Origin: an uncultured bacterium
GTDB taxonomy: Bacteria > Bacillota > Clostridia > Oscillospirales > Oscillospiraceae
Direction: 5' to 3'
Length of the DNA stretch: 8,766 bases
NCBI GenBank assembly: GCA_947364395.1
Contig: CANASS010000063.1
Coordinates: forward strand, 1 to 8,766
The position numbers and the translations under genes are program-made. Within the stretch, counting starts at the first letter, position 1. Each line of letters opens with the position of its first letter. This document shows positions 1 to 5,818 of this stretch, piece after piece. The notes beneath the pieces were generated by a model. That model was not told the origin of the DNA. It searched no databases and was given only the letters and a program-made list of their open reading frames with translations.

Positions 1-204
1 TACCTGAAATTTGAGGAGGGCACCCCCTTCCCCGAGGAGATCCACCGCCACCCCCACGTGGCCTACAAGGTGGACGACCTGGAGAAGTACATTGCCGACG
101 CTGACCGGGTGATCTGCGGTCCCATGGGGGCCAACGAAAAGGGCGACCGGCTGGCCTTCGTGTGGAAGGACGGCGCCATCCTGGAGCTGTATCAGGAGGC
201 CTGA
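1..204 (+). CDS. VOC (glyoxalase/bleomycin-resistance fold) family protein, C-terminal part
   Basis: The first 67 codons in frame 1 are open and end at TGA 202-204; the 5' end lies outside the window. The visible tail has the pattern of the last half of a vicinal-oxygen-chelate domain: a His followed by a beta strand and acidic turn (HVAYKVDD, residues 19-26 of the visible part), a helix, a glycine-rich turn, then paired strands ending in ILELYQ. In VOC enzymes such a His and the Glu of the last strand usually bind a divalent metal. The substrate cannot be told from this fragment; dioxygenases, lyases, isomerases and drug-binding proteins share the fold. A strong terminator follows, so the gene is probably transcribed apart from the repressor operon downstream. 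The family is fairly sure, the function unknown. Confidence 0.75.
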   Translation, partial: YLKFEEGTPFPEEIHRHPHVAYKVDDLEKYIADADRVICGPMGANEKGDRLAFVWKDGAILELYQEA

Positions 205-255
205 CGGCGACCGCCTGGGACGGGGGAGGGCAAACGCTCCAGCCCCGTCCCGCCA

Positions 256-301
256 CGCGGCGGCTTCCGGCCCCGTCGGAGTCGGAGGCCGCCGCGTTTT
301 T
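256..301 (+). terminator. Intrinsic terminator of the VOC gene
   Basis: Arms 256-269 and 283-296 pair over 14 bp with one G-U wobble (265/287). The loop is 271-281 or slightly shorter, and five T's follow (297-301). It lies 52 bases after the VOC stop codon and separates that gene from the BlaI/M56 operon. Confidence 0.88.
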
Positions 302-396
302 CTGTGCAGCGCCTGTGGAAAACCGGCCCGCAGGGAATCCGCGCCGGGCGGGTTGAAGCCCCGGGACAAGGAGACGAAAAAATATTGAAAATAGGC

Positions 397-425
397 TTGA
401 CATGACGTGACTATTGTAGTAGTAT
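397..425 (+). promoter_or_regulatory. Sigma-A type promoter of the BlaI/M56 operon
   Basis: A perfect -35 hexamer TTGACA (397-402) is followed after 17 bases by TAGTAT (420-425, 4 of 6 matches to TATAAT). An A/T tract at 377-392, just upstream, resembles an UP element and stands out in this GC-rich DNA. Transcription would start near 432, leaving a leader of about 60 bases. Palindrome 410-423 lies across the spacer and -10, and 438-451 lies just after the expected start, so bound repressor should block polymerase. Confidence 0.8.
410..423 (+). promoter_or_regulatory. Operator 1, imperfect BlaI-type palindrome
   Basis: ACTATTGTAGTAGT contains inverted ACTA/TAGT half-sites like those of BlaI/MecI operators (consensus core TACTACATATGTAGTA, from family knowledge). 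The left half ACTATTG is identical to that of operator 2; the right half matches the symmetric sequence at 5 of 7 bases. It overlaps the promoter spacer and the -10 box. Confidence 0.7.
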
Positions 426-437
426 CTCTTTAGGGTT

Positions 438-451
438 ACTATTGCAATAGT
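438..451 (+). promoter_or_regulatory. Operator 2, perfect BlaI-type palindrome
   Basis: ACTATTGCAATAGT is a perfect 14-base palindrome centred between 444 and 445. Its centre lies 28 bases from that of operator 1, just downstream of the predicted transcription start. Paired operators are typical of autoregulated bla/mec-type operons. The sequence implies one dimer per site and possibly cooperative binding. Confidence 0.78.
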
Positions 452-491
452 CATTTGTGTTTTCCCCGGCACGCAAGAGGAGGTCGCATCC

Positions 492-854
492 ATGGAAAAA
501 CTGTACGACTCAGAGCTGAAGGTGATGGAGCCGCTGTGGGCGGAGGGGCCCCAGACAGCGGGGGCGCTGGCCAAAAAGCTGGCGGATTCCTGCGGCTGGA
601 ACCGCAATACCACCTATACCGTCATCAAGAAGCTCATCGACAAGGGGGCTGTGGCCCGGTCCGACCCGGGCTTTCTGTGCACTCCGATGGTCACCCGCCA
701 GGAGGTCCAGCGGCTGGAGACAGACAGCCTCATCACCCGGCTGTACGGCGGTTCCAAGACCCAATTTCTCTCCGCCTTCCTCAGCGAAAAGGACCTCACC
801 CCGGCGGAGGCCGCCCAGCTCCGGGAACTGATTCAAAATCTGGAAGCGAGGTGA
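492..854 (+). CDS. BlaI/MecI/CopY-family transcriptional repressor
   Basis: This 120-residue protein has the usual length for the family. The N-terminal winged helix spans about residues 4-62: a first helix (LYDSELKVMEPLW), a second (TAGALAKKL) and the recognition helix with the hallmark NTTYTVIKKLIDKG (39-52). The C-terminal part (70-120) is helical and should form the dimer and the protease-sensitive segment. The family represses its own operon and is inactivated by cleavage when the partner M56 protease is triggered. Aligning FLSAFLSEKDL with the LNF cleavage region of staphylococcal BlaI puts a possible scissile bond at Ala95-Phe96 (inference). No C-terminal Cys cluster of the CopY type is present, so the repressor itself is unlikely to sense copper. 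The start has AAGAGGAGG at 475-483, eight bases upstream. Its stop is five bases from the M56 start codon. Confidence 0.93.
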   Translation: MEKLYDSELKVMEPLWAEGPQTAGALAKKLADSCGWNRNTTYTVIKKLIDKGAVARSDPGFLCTPMVTRQEVQRLETDSLITRLYGGSKTQFLSAFLSEKDLTPAEAAQLRELIQNLEAR

Positions 855-859
855 GCGCC

Positions 860-3295
860 ATGACCCAGCTGCTCCAAAACGCCGCCTATGGCACGGCGCT
901 GATCCTGGCCCTGGCCGCCCTGCGCCGGGTGCTGAAGGACCGCCTGCTCCCCGAAGCCCGTCTGGCCCTGTGGGCGGTGTGCCTGTTCCGCCTGCTCACC
1001 CCCGCCGCCCCGGAAAGCGTGCTGTCCCTGTGGGGACTGTTTTCCAAGCCCGCCCCCGCGCCCGTTCGGACGCCGCGGCCATACCTTCCCGCCCCCCTGC
1101 CCAGCGCCCCTGCGCCCCAGCCGTCCACCCCGGCCTTTTCCTGGGGGACAGCCCTGGCGCTGGTCTGGCTGGCGGTGGGCGCGGCGCTGGCCTTCCGCTA
1201 TGTACTGAGCTGGCGGCGGACCCGCCGGGCGGTGGCGGGAGCCATCCCCCTGGGGCGGGACGACCCCCGGTATGCCCCGCTGCCCAAGTGCGCCCGCCTC
1301 CGGGAGGGCGTGATGGAGGGCGCGCCCCTGACCTTCGGCGCGGTCCGGCCCACGGTGGTGCTGTCCCCCGGCCTGGAGGGGGAAGAGCTGATCTGCGTGC
1401 TGGCCCACGAGGGGGTCCACGCCGCCCGGCGGGACAATCTGTGGCATTACGCCATGGCCCTGGCTTTGGCGGTCCACTGGTGGAATCCGGCGGTGTGGCT
1501 CATGTCCCGCCTGCTGCGCCGGGACATCGAGCTGGCCTGCGACAGGGCGGCGGTGAAAAAACTGGGGCCGGATAAGCGGGCCCAGTACGCACAGGCCCTG
1601 GTGACTCTGGCCACCCAGGGGGCAGACCCCGCCTTCTGCCAGACGTTCGGCCGGAAAGCGGCCGAAGAAAGGATTCTATCTATTATGAAATTCAAGAAAA
1701 CCTCTATTATCGGGGTGATTTTCTCCCTGACCCTGGTGCTGGCGGTGACCGCCGCCTTTGCCAGCGAGCCCAAGGAGCCGGATACCACGGTGCAGTTCCA
1801 CGGACAGACCTTTTCCCGCTCCGAGCTGTCTCAGGGGACCCTGGACTGGCTGGACTGGTATCTGGCCCTGACCGAAGAGGAGCAGCTTGCCATCAGCTAT
1901 GTGCCCGCCGAGCTGTACAAAGACCGGGACACCAGCACCCAGGACGCCTATAGCAGCGAAAAGACCGCCTCTGAACAGACCGTATTCGTGCCCGATCTTG
2001 AGGCCACCAAAGAAATCCAGTCCGGCTTTCCCGAGATTGACCCGGACGATGTGGACCTGTCTGAGATGAAAAAGATGCTGGACAAAAAGGTGGCCGACGG
2101 CCAGCTCACCCGGGAGGCAGCGGGCCAGAGGCTGACCGGTACCGAGCAGATGCTGGACCAGGCCCGCCGGGGCGAGCTGAAGCTGTTTTGGTATGACAAC
2201 GGCGGCGGGGAAAGCTGGGTCTACGGCGTAGGCATTTTCCTGGTCAACGGAGAGACGCGGTCCCAGTTTGTGGACCCCGGCCAGGTTCTCCAGCCGCTGT
2301 ACCACAAGGACGACACCGGCAAGCTGCTCCCCGTGGACCCGAGCACGGTGACAAACGGCTACGGGCTGTTTTCAGCCCCCGATCAGCCCACCTATGTGGA
2401 GGAGGGCGAGTCCATCGCGGAGGGAGACGCGGCGCTCATGGGCGAGGGAGACATCATATACGACAAAGGCAAAACGCCCTCGGACTACGATGTGAAGCTC
2501 CCCACCTTCGACGAGGACGGCAACCCGGTCAATAACGGCGTCATCGGCTCCAGGTTCTACGACTACAAGGTGGAGCAGAGCGATTCCGTCAGCGGCGGCT
2601 ATGTGCTGGATTCCCGCGATGCCTCCAACAGTCCCGCGCGCACCTCCAGCGGCCTCTACGACCTGTGCAAAGAGGAAACCTGCAAGGTGTCCTACGATCA
2701 CTGTCACATCGACGGCAAGGTGGTGCGGGCCTACTACCAGAACCCCGGCCTGCTGTGCGCCCACGACGGATGTGACAACGATAAGCCCCATGAGCACGAC
2801 GGCGTGAAATACGCGGGCAAAGCGGGCTCCTTTGTGGTCCTGCCCCGCAATCCCGGCGTTCTGTCCACCGCCGGCTCCGTGTCTATCGAAAATGTAAACG
2901 ACGACGGCAGCCCCATCGTCACGGTACAGGGCGGTGGACCCGCTGAAAATCCTGTCCCCATGACCTTGGAGCAGTACGAAGCCCTGCTGGACAGCCTGGT
3001 GTCTAAGGGTCAGCTGAGCCGGGAGGACGCCCGCGATATGCTGAGCTTGGCGCAAGAACATATGAAGGGGCAGGAATTCCCCTACCTCTGGACCACGGAG
3101 GGCGGCAGCTATGCGGTAACGGGTCGGCCTAAGCTTTGCACCCAGGCAGGCTGTCATGACAGCGGCGTCCACGCCCACGACGGGGTCTACTATACGGGCT
3201 GTGCGGAGCAGAATTCCGCCCCGTCCCCCGCTCCCTCCGCTGTGCCCGTGTCCAGCGGCTGCCACCAAAACCACCATGGGAACTGCCATCACTAA
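860..3295 (+). CDS. M56 (BlaR1-like) membrane metalloprotease with Cys/His-rich ectodomain
   Basis: The 811-residue protein is a candidate sensor-transducer for the upstream repressor. Hydrophobic segments lie near residues 4-24, 33-50, 94-116, 196-216 and 281-300. The zinc-protease loop between the third and fourth contains HEGVH (His183, Glu184, His187) and ELACD (Glu224 a likely third ligand), the M56 signature. Residues 64-92 form a proline-rich loop. After the last membrane segment about 510 residues should lie outside the cell. They show no penicillin-binding SxxK/KTG pattern that I can recognise. Instead there are two GQL(S/T)RE helical modules (403-458, 706-755), three Cys/His motifs (602-626, 632-653, 759-780) and a tail rich in His and Cys (801-811). 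All ten ectodomain cysteines lie in residues 603-811. The start at 860 is preceded by GAGGTGAG overlapping the repressor stop; the frame stays open back to 455, but that would overlap the whole repressor gene. Class is sure; ligand unknown. Confidence 0.9.
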   Translation: MTQLLQNAAYGTALILALAALRRVLKDRLLPEARLALWAVCLFRLLTPAAPESVLSLWGLFSKPAPAPVRTPRPYLPAPLPSAPAPQPSTPAFSWGTALALVWLAVGAALAFRYVLSWRRTRRAVAGAIPLGRDDPRYAPLPKCARLREGVMEGAPLTFGAVRPTVVLSPGLEGEELICVLAHEGVHAARRDNLWHYAMALALAVHWWNPAVWLMSRLLRRDIELACDRAAVKKLGPDKRAQYAQALVTLATQGADPAFCQTFGRKAAEERILSIMKFKKTSIIGVIFSLTLVLAVTAAFASEPKEPDTTVQFHGQTFSRSELSQGTLDWLDWYLALTEEEQLAISYVPAELYKDRDTSTQDAYSSEKTASEQTVFVPDLEATKEIQSGFPEIDPDDVDLSEMKKMLDKKVADGQLTREAAGQRLTGTEQMLDQARRGELKLFWYDNGGGESWVYGVGIFLVNGETRSQFVDPGQVLQPLYHKDDTGKLLPVDPSTVTNGYGLFSAPDQPTYVEEGESIAEGDAALMGEGDIIYDKGKTPSDYDVKLPTFDEDGNPVNNGVIGSRFYDYKVEQSDSVSGGYVLDSRDASNSPARTSSGLYDLCKEETCKVSYDHCHIDGKVVRAYYQNPGLLCAHDGCDNDKPHEHDGVKYAGKAGSFVVLPRNPGVLSTAGSVSIENVNDDGSPIVTVQGGGPAENPVPMTLEQYEALLDSLVSKGQLSREDARDMLSLAQEHMKGQEFPYLWTTEGGSYAVTGRPKLCTQAGCHDSGVHAHDGVYYTGCAEQNSAPSPAPSAVPVSSGCHQNHHGNCHH
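2066..2233 (+). repeat. Ectodomain helical module, copy 1 (residues 403-458 of the M56 protein)
   Basis: It encodes a helix (MKKMLDKKVADG), the turn GQLTREAA, a second helix, then an aromatic strand and Gly-rich turn (LFWYDNGGGESWVYGVG). The same order recurs at 2975-3124. The copies are diverged but share GQL, RE and the W, GG and Y-V spacing, which points to an old internal duplication. Confidence 0.6.
2663..3199 (+). repeat. Three Cys/His motif copies in the M56 ectodomain
   Basis: Copies are at 2663-2737, 2753-2818 and 3134-3199 (residues 602-626, 632-653, 759-780). The shared pattern is L-C-x4-C, 5 or 7 spacer residues, then HxHDGVxYxG in copies 2 and 3 and HCHIDGKVVRAYY in copy 1. Copies 1 and 2 are close together; copy 3 lies about 105 residues on, after the second helical module. 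Two Cys and two His per copy could form one metal site each. This is inferred from pattern only. Confidence 0.7.
2975..3124 (+). repeat. Ectodomain helical module, copy 2 (residues 706-755 of the M56 protein)
   Basis: It encodes YEALLDSLVSKG, the turn GQLSREDA, a second helix, then YLWTTEGGSYAVTG. It matches copy 1 at 2066-2233 in order and key residues and leads directly into the third Cys/His motif. Confidence 0.6.
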
Positions 3296-3303
3296 ATAAG
3301 CCC

Positions 3304-3330
3304 GGCCCCCGGCATACGCCGGGGGCCTTT
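3304..3330 (+). terminator. Intrinsic terminator of the BlaI/M56 operon
   Basis: A perfect 10-bp GC stem (3304-3313 with 3318-3327), four-base loop ATAC, then TTT. It starts eight bases after the M56 stop codon. The T run is short, but further T-rich sequence follows at 3336-3344. On the opposite strand it has no T tract, so it should act mainly on the + strand. Confidence 0.8.
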
Positions 3331-3346
3331 CAACGTTTCTTTTTCG

Positions 3347-3376
3347 CTTCCTTTTTCTTTTCAAAGAAAAAGGAAG
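3347..3376. repeat. A/T-rich perfect palindrome between convergent genes
   Basis: The arms CTTCCTTTTTCTTT (3347-3360) and AAAGAAAAAGGAAG (3363-3376) pair perfectly over 14 bp around a two-base centre. It sits between the terminator of the M56 gene and the 3' end of ldh, 21 bases after the ldh stop. It could serve as an ldh terminator or backstop for convergent transcription, or be one copy of a dispersed intergenic repeat. It lacks a clean T tract after the stem in either direction, so the role is uncertain. Confidence 0.55.
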
Positions 3377-3397
3377 GCCCTTAAAACGCCCTTGCCC

Positions 3398-4345
3398 TTA
3401 CGGCAGGTCCAGTTCCTGGATGACCTCCCGGAGCCGGCAGGCGGAGGCGTTCAGCGCCTCCCGCTCGGCGTCGGCCAGGGGGATTTCCAGGATCTGTTCC
3501 ACTCCCCGCCGCCCCACGATGGAGGGGATGGACAGGGCCAGGTCCCGCAGGCCGTACTGCCCTCCCAGCACCACCGACACCGGCAGGATGGCCCGCTCGT
3601 CTTTCATGACGCACTCCGCGATCCGTGCCACCGCCATGGCGATGCCGTAGTAGGTGGCCCCCTTCCGCTTGATGATCTCGTAGGCACTGTCCCGCACGTC
3701 CTCATAGATGCGCTCCCGGGCGCTCTCGTGGTCGGCGCGGCCCCGCATGGCGCAGAAATCGTCCAGAGGCGCCCCGGACACGTTGGCCCCGCTCCACACC
3801 GCCAGCTCACTGTCCCCGTGCTCGCCCACGATGACGGCGTGAATGGACCGGCTGTCCACGTTGAGGTGCTCCCCCAGCAGGTAGCGCAGCCGCGCGGAGT
3901 CCAGCACCGTCCCCGATCCCATCACCCGGTGGGCGGGGTAGCCGGAGATGCGGAAAGCGGCGTAGGTGAGCACGTCCACCGGGTTGGACACAATGAGCAA
4001 AATCCCCTCAAAGGGCCGGGCGGTGATCTGGGGGATGATGGAGTTCAAAATGGCCACGTTCTGGCCGATGAGCTCCAAGCGGGTCTGGCCGGGCTTCTGG
4101 TTGGCCCCGGCGGTGACCACGATGAGGGCGCAGTCGGACAGGTCGTCATAGCTCCCGGCATGCACGTCCATGGCGGCGATATAGGGCAGGCCGTGGCTCA
4201 GGTCCATGGCTTCGCCCACGGCCTTGTCCTGGTTGGCGTCGATGAGCACCAGCTCGCTGAACAGCCCCCGCTGAATGAGGCTGAAGGCGATGGAGGAACC
4301 CACGAAACCGCAGCCAATGACGGCGGCCTTTCGATGATTGAGCAT
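3398..4345 (-). CDS. ldh: L-lactate dehydrogenase
   Basis: This cytoplasmic 315-residue enzyme, of normal family length, interconverts pyruvate and L-lactate with NADH and reoxidises NADH in fermentation. The Rossmann motif GCGFVG is at residues 11-16, and Asp36 ends the second strand, as in NAD-specific enzymes. The substrate loop GANQKPGQTRLEL has Gln83 where malate dehydrogenases carry Arg, followed by Arg89. Asn121, Arg152 and the catalytic His176 in GEHGDSE are all present, and the GATYYGIA helix follows. LDH is therefore favoured over malate dehydrogenase. An in-frame ATG at 4363 would add six residues, but it has no ribosome binding site and overlaps the AGGGGA that serves the 4345 start. 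The gene lies 53 bases after the acetyltransferase gene and may share its transcript; I saw no convincing separate promoter. Allosteric control by fructose-1,6-bisphosphate is common in the family but cannot be judged here. Confidence 0.93.
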   Translation of the reverse strand: MLNHRKAAVIGCGFVGSSIAFSLIQRGLFSELVLIDANQDKAVGEAMDLSHGLPYIAAMDVHAGSYDDLSDCALIVVTAGANQKPGQTRLELIGQNVAILNSIIPQITARPFEGILLIVSNPVDVLTYAAFRISGYPAHRVMGSGTVLDSARLRYLLGEHLNVDSRSIHAVIVGEHGDSELAVWSGANVSGAPLDDFCAMRGRADHESARERIYEDVRDSAYEIIKRKGATYYGIAMAVARIAECVMKDERAILPVSVVLGGQYGLRDLALSIPSIVGRRGVEQILEIPLADAEREALNASACRLREVIQELDLP

Positions 4346-4352
4346 GAAAAAA

Positions 4353-4361
4353 TCCCCTTCC
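4353..4361 (-). promoter_or_regulatory. Ribosome binding site deciding the ldh start
   Basis: GGAAGGGGA on the minus strand ends seven bases before ATG 4345. It overlaps the alternative in-frame ATG at 4363-4361, which has no such sequence upstream, so the shorter 315-residue product is preferred. Confidence 0.7.
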
Positions 4362-4398
4362 ATTTTGGGTTTAGTGTACCCGGAAAGGGATGTTTTTA

Positions 4399-4869
4399 TC
4401 AGGGATGTTTGCAGACGTAGTAGCGGAAGGTGTCGTCCTCCCGGACATAGACAAACCCCACCTTTTCCAAGACATGCTGACTGCGCTTATTTTTCAACAC
4501 CGCGTCGGCGTTCACCGTCTCCATACCCAGGCTGCTGAATGCGTATTCCAAAGCAAGCCGCTCTGCGGCGGTACCCACGCCCCGGTTTTTTGCCTCGTCG
4601 TTTTGCAGGTGAATGCCAAGAGAGCATTGCTTCGCCGTCCGGTTGATGTATTTCAGCTTCACCTCGCCCACCGGCCTGCCGCCCTCCATAACCATGAAAA
4701 CGATGCGGTCCGGGGTTTGCTGTTCCTCAAAGTACTGATCCACCCGCTCCAGTGTGTACTCGTAGGGCGCAAAGCAGCTCATGTCCATGAAAATATCCGG
4801 GTCGTTCTCAAACCCCTGATAAAACTTGTGGCACAGCGGGCGGGTCATGGGGGCAAGCGTGATTTCCAT
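4399..4869 (-). CDS. GNAT-family N-acetyltransferase
   Basis: This 156-residue single-domain protein transfers an acetyl group from acetyl-CoA to an unknown amine. The central strands FMVMEGGRPVGEVKLKYI (58-75) and the pyrophosphate-binding loop KNRGVGTAAERL (94-105) give the GNAT core. NKRSQHVLEKVGF (127-139) is the usual C-terminal helix and strand of the RimJ/RimL-like branch. Candidate substrates include protein N-termini, antibiotics and small amines; none can be chosen from sequence. The start at 4869 has AAAGGAGA ten bases upstream; an in-frame ATG at 4899 would overlap the end of the pseudouridine synthase gene and has no comparable site. Only 16 bases separate it from that gene's stop, so co-transcription is likely. 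GC over 4441-4680 is about 57% (136 of 240 by hand count), a little below its neighbours. Confidence 0.88.
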   Translation of the reverse strand: MEITLAPMTRPLCHKFYQGFENDPDIFMDMSCFAPYEYTLERVDQYFEEQQTPDRIVFMVMEGGRPVGEVKLKYINRTAKQCSLGIHLQNDEAKNRGVGTAAERLALEYAFSSLGMETVNADAVLKNKRSQHVLEKVGFVYVREDDTFRYYVCKHP

Positions 4870-4879
4870 AGCAACAGCA

Positions 4880-4887
4880 TCTCCTTT
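4880..4887 (-). promoter_or_regulatory. Ribosome binding site deciding the acetyltransferase start
   Basis: AAAGGAGA on the minus strand overlaps the TAA of the upstream gene and lies ten bases before ATG 4869. It favours that start over the in-frame ATG at 4899. Confidence 0.7.
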
Positions 4888-5818
4888 ATTGTAAGCCATA
4901 CCGCTTCAGCACGGCGCTGAACCAGTCGGGGAGGGGGGCCTCTACCGTCATGCACTCCCCGGTGGTCGGATGCGTGAAGGTGAGCTGGGCCGCATGGAGG
5001 CACTGGCCTGCCAAACCGGGTACGGGCCTTTTCGCGCCGTACACCACATCCCCCAGCAGGGGGTGGCCGAGATAGGCCATGTGGACCCGGATCTGATGGG
5101 TGCGCCCCGTCTCCAGGCGGCAGGTCAGGTGAGTATGGCCGTTTTGGCTGTCCACCACCTGCCAGTGGGTCACCGCCTCCCGGCCCTCGGGGGTGACGGA
5201 CATCCGTTTGCGGTCGGTTTTGTGCCGCCCGATGGGGGCGGACACCGTGCCGGAGTCCTCCTTGAAGCCCCCCACCGCCACCCCGTGGTACAGCCGGAAC
5301 AGGGAGTGGTCCTGAAGCTGGGCCGCCAGGGACAGGTGGGCCTTGTCGTTCTTGGCGGCGATAATCAGGCCGGAGGTGTCCCGGTCGATGCGGTGGACGA
5401 TGCCGGGGCGCAGCTCCCCGTTGATGCCGGAGAGGGAATTTTTGCAGTGATATAACAGAGCGTTGACCAACGTGCCGTCGGGATGGCCCGGGGCGGGGTG
5501 GACCACCATGCCCACCGGCTTGTTCACCACGATGACATCATCGTCCTCATAGACCGCGTCCAGGGGGATGTCTTGGGGGATCAGGTCCACCGGCTGGGGC
5601 TGGGGCGGGTAGAGGACCACCACGTCCCCCGCCTGGAGCTTTGCGTTCTTCTTCAACGGCCTGCCGTCCAGGGTGGCCCGGCCCTCCTCCAGCCAGCGCT
5701 GGGCGGCGGACCGGGTGAGGCCGTCCAGGGTGGCGGACAGCACCGCGTCCGCCCGGCCCGGCTCCGCCACCGTCAGGGGGAAGCTCACCGGCTCCATGCG
5801 CTCGTCCTCATGTCTCAT
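4886..5818 (-). CDS. RluA/RluD-family 23S rRNA pseudouridine synthase
   Basis: The 310-residue product isomerises uridine to pseudouridine in RNA, most likely 23S rRNA. An S4-like RNA-binding domain covers about residues 12-75 (TRSAAQRWLEEGRATLDG, then KLQAGDVV). The catalytic domain follows with VVNKPVGMVVHP (97-108), the active-site motif HRIDRDTSGL (142-151, catalytic Asp145) and RLETGRTHQIRVHM (234-247). The order S4 plus catalytic domain matches RluC/RluD and the Bacillus YlyB type; the exact target uridines cannot be assigned. ATG 5818 overlaps the lspA stop as ATGA and has GGAGA six bases upstream, suggesting translational coupling. A second in-frame ATG at 5797, with GAGGA seven bases upstream, would give a 303-residue protein and is nearly as plausible. 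lspA followed by this gene is a common Firmicute arrangement. Confidence 0.92.
   Translation of the reverse strand: MRHEDERMEPVSFPLTVAEPGRADAVLSATLDGLTRSAAQRWLEEGRATLDGRPLKKNAKLQAGDVVVLYPPQPQPVDLIPQDIPLDAVYEDDDVIVVNKPVGMVVHPAPGHPDGTLVNALLYHCKNSLSGINGELRPGIVHRIDRDTSGLIIAAKNDKAHLSLAAQLQDHSLFRLYHGVAVGGFKEDSGTVSAPIGRHKTDRKRMSVTPEGREAVTHWQVVDSQNGHTHLTCRLETGRTHQIRVHMAYLGHPLLGDVVYGAKRPVPGLAGQCLHAAQLTFTHPTTGECMTVEAPLPDWFSAVLKRYGLQ

Noticed and set aside
492..854. Assignment of the repressor as copper-sensing CopY
   Set aside because: The C-terminal CxCx4CxC metal motif of CopY is absent and the neighbour is an M56 protease, not a copper ATPase.
455..859. N-terminal extension of the M56 protein by 135 residues (ATG at 455 in the same frame)
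   Set aside because: It would overlap the whole repressor gene in another frame, its translation is Gly/Pro/Arg-rich without membrane character, and ATG 860 has its own ribosome binding site and starts the first membrane segment.
860..3295. Call of a beta-lactam resistance sensor (BlaR1/MecR1)
   Set aside because: Only the membrane and protease half matches; the ectodomain lacks penicillin-binding motifs I can recognise and no beta-lactamase gene is in the window.
2372..3364. Long open frame antisense to the M56 ectodomain
   Set aside because: It is a by-product of high-GC coding DNA: no recognisable domain, no ribosome binding site, and it runs through the operon terminator.
4346..4415. 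Direct repeat AACATCCCT and a separate ldh promoter in the gap before ldh
   Set aside because: The repeated unit is only nine bases and partly coding; a TACACT box has no acceptable -35 partner at 16-18 bases, so I did not call a promoter.
3392..4420. Long + strand open frame opposite ldh
   Set aside because: It mirrors a clearly conserved enzyme on the other strand; its Gly/His/Val-rich translation matches no fold.
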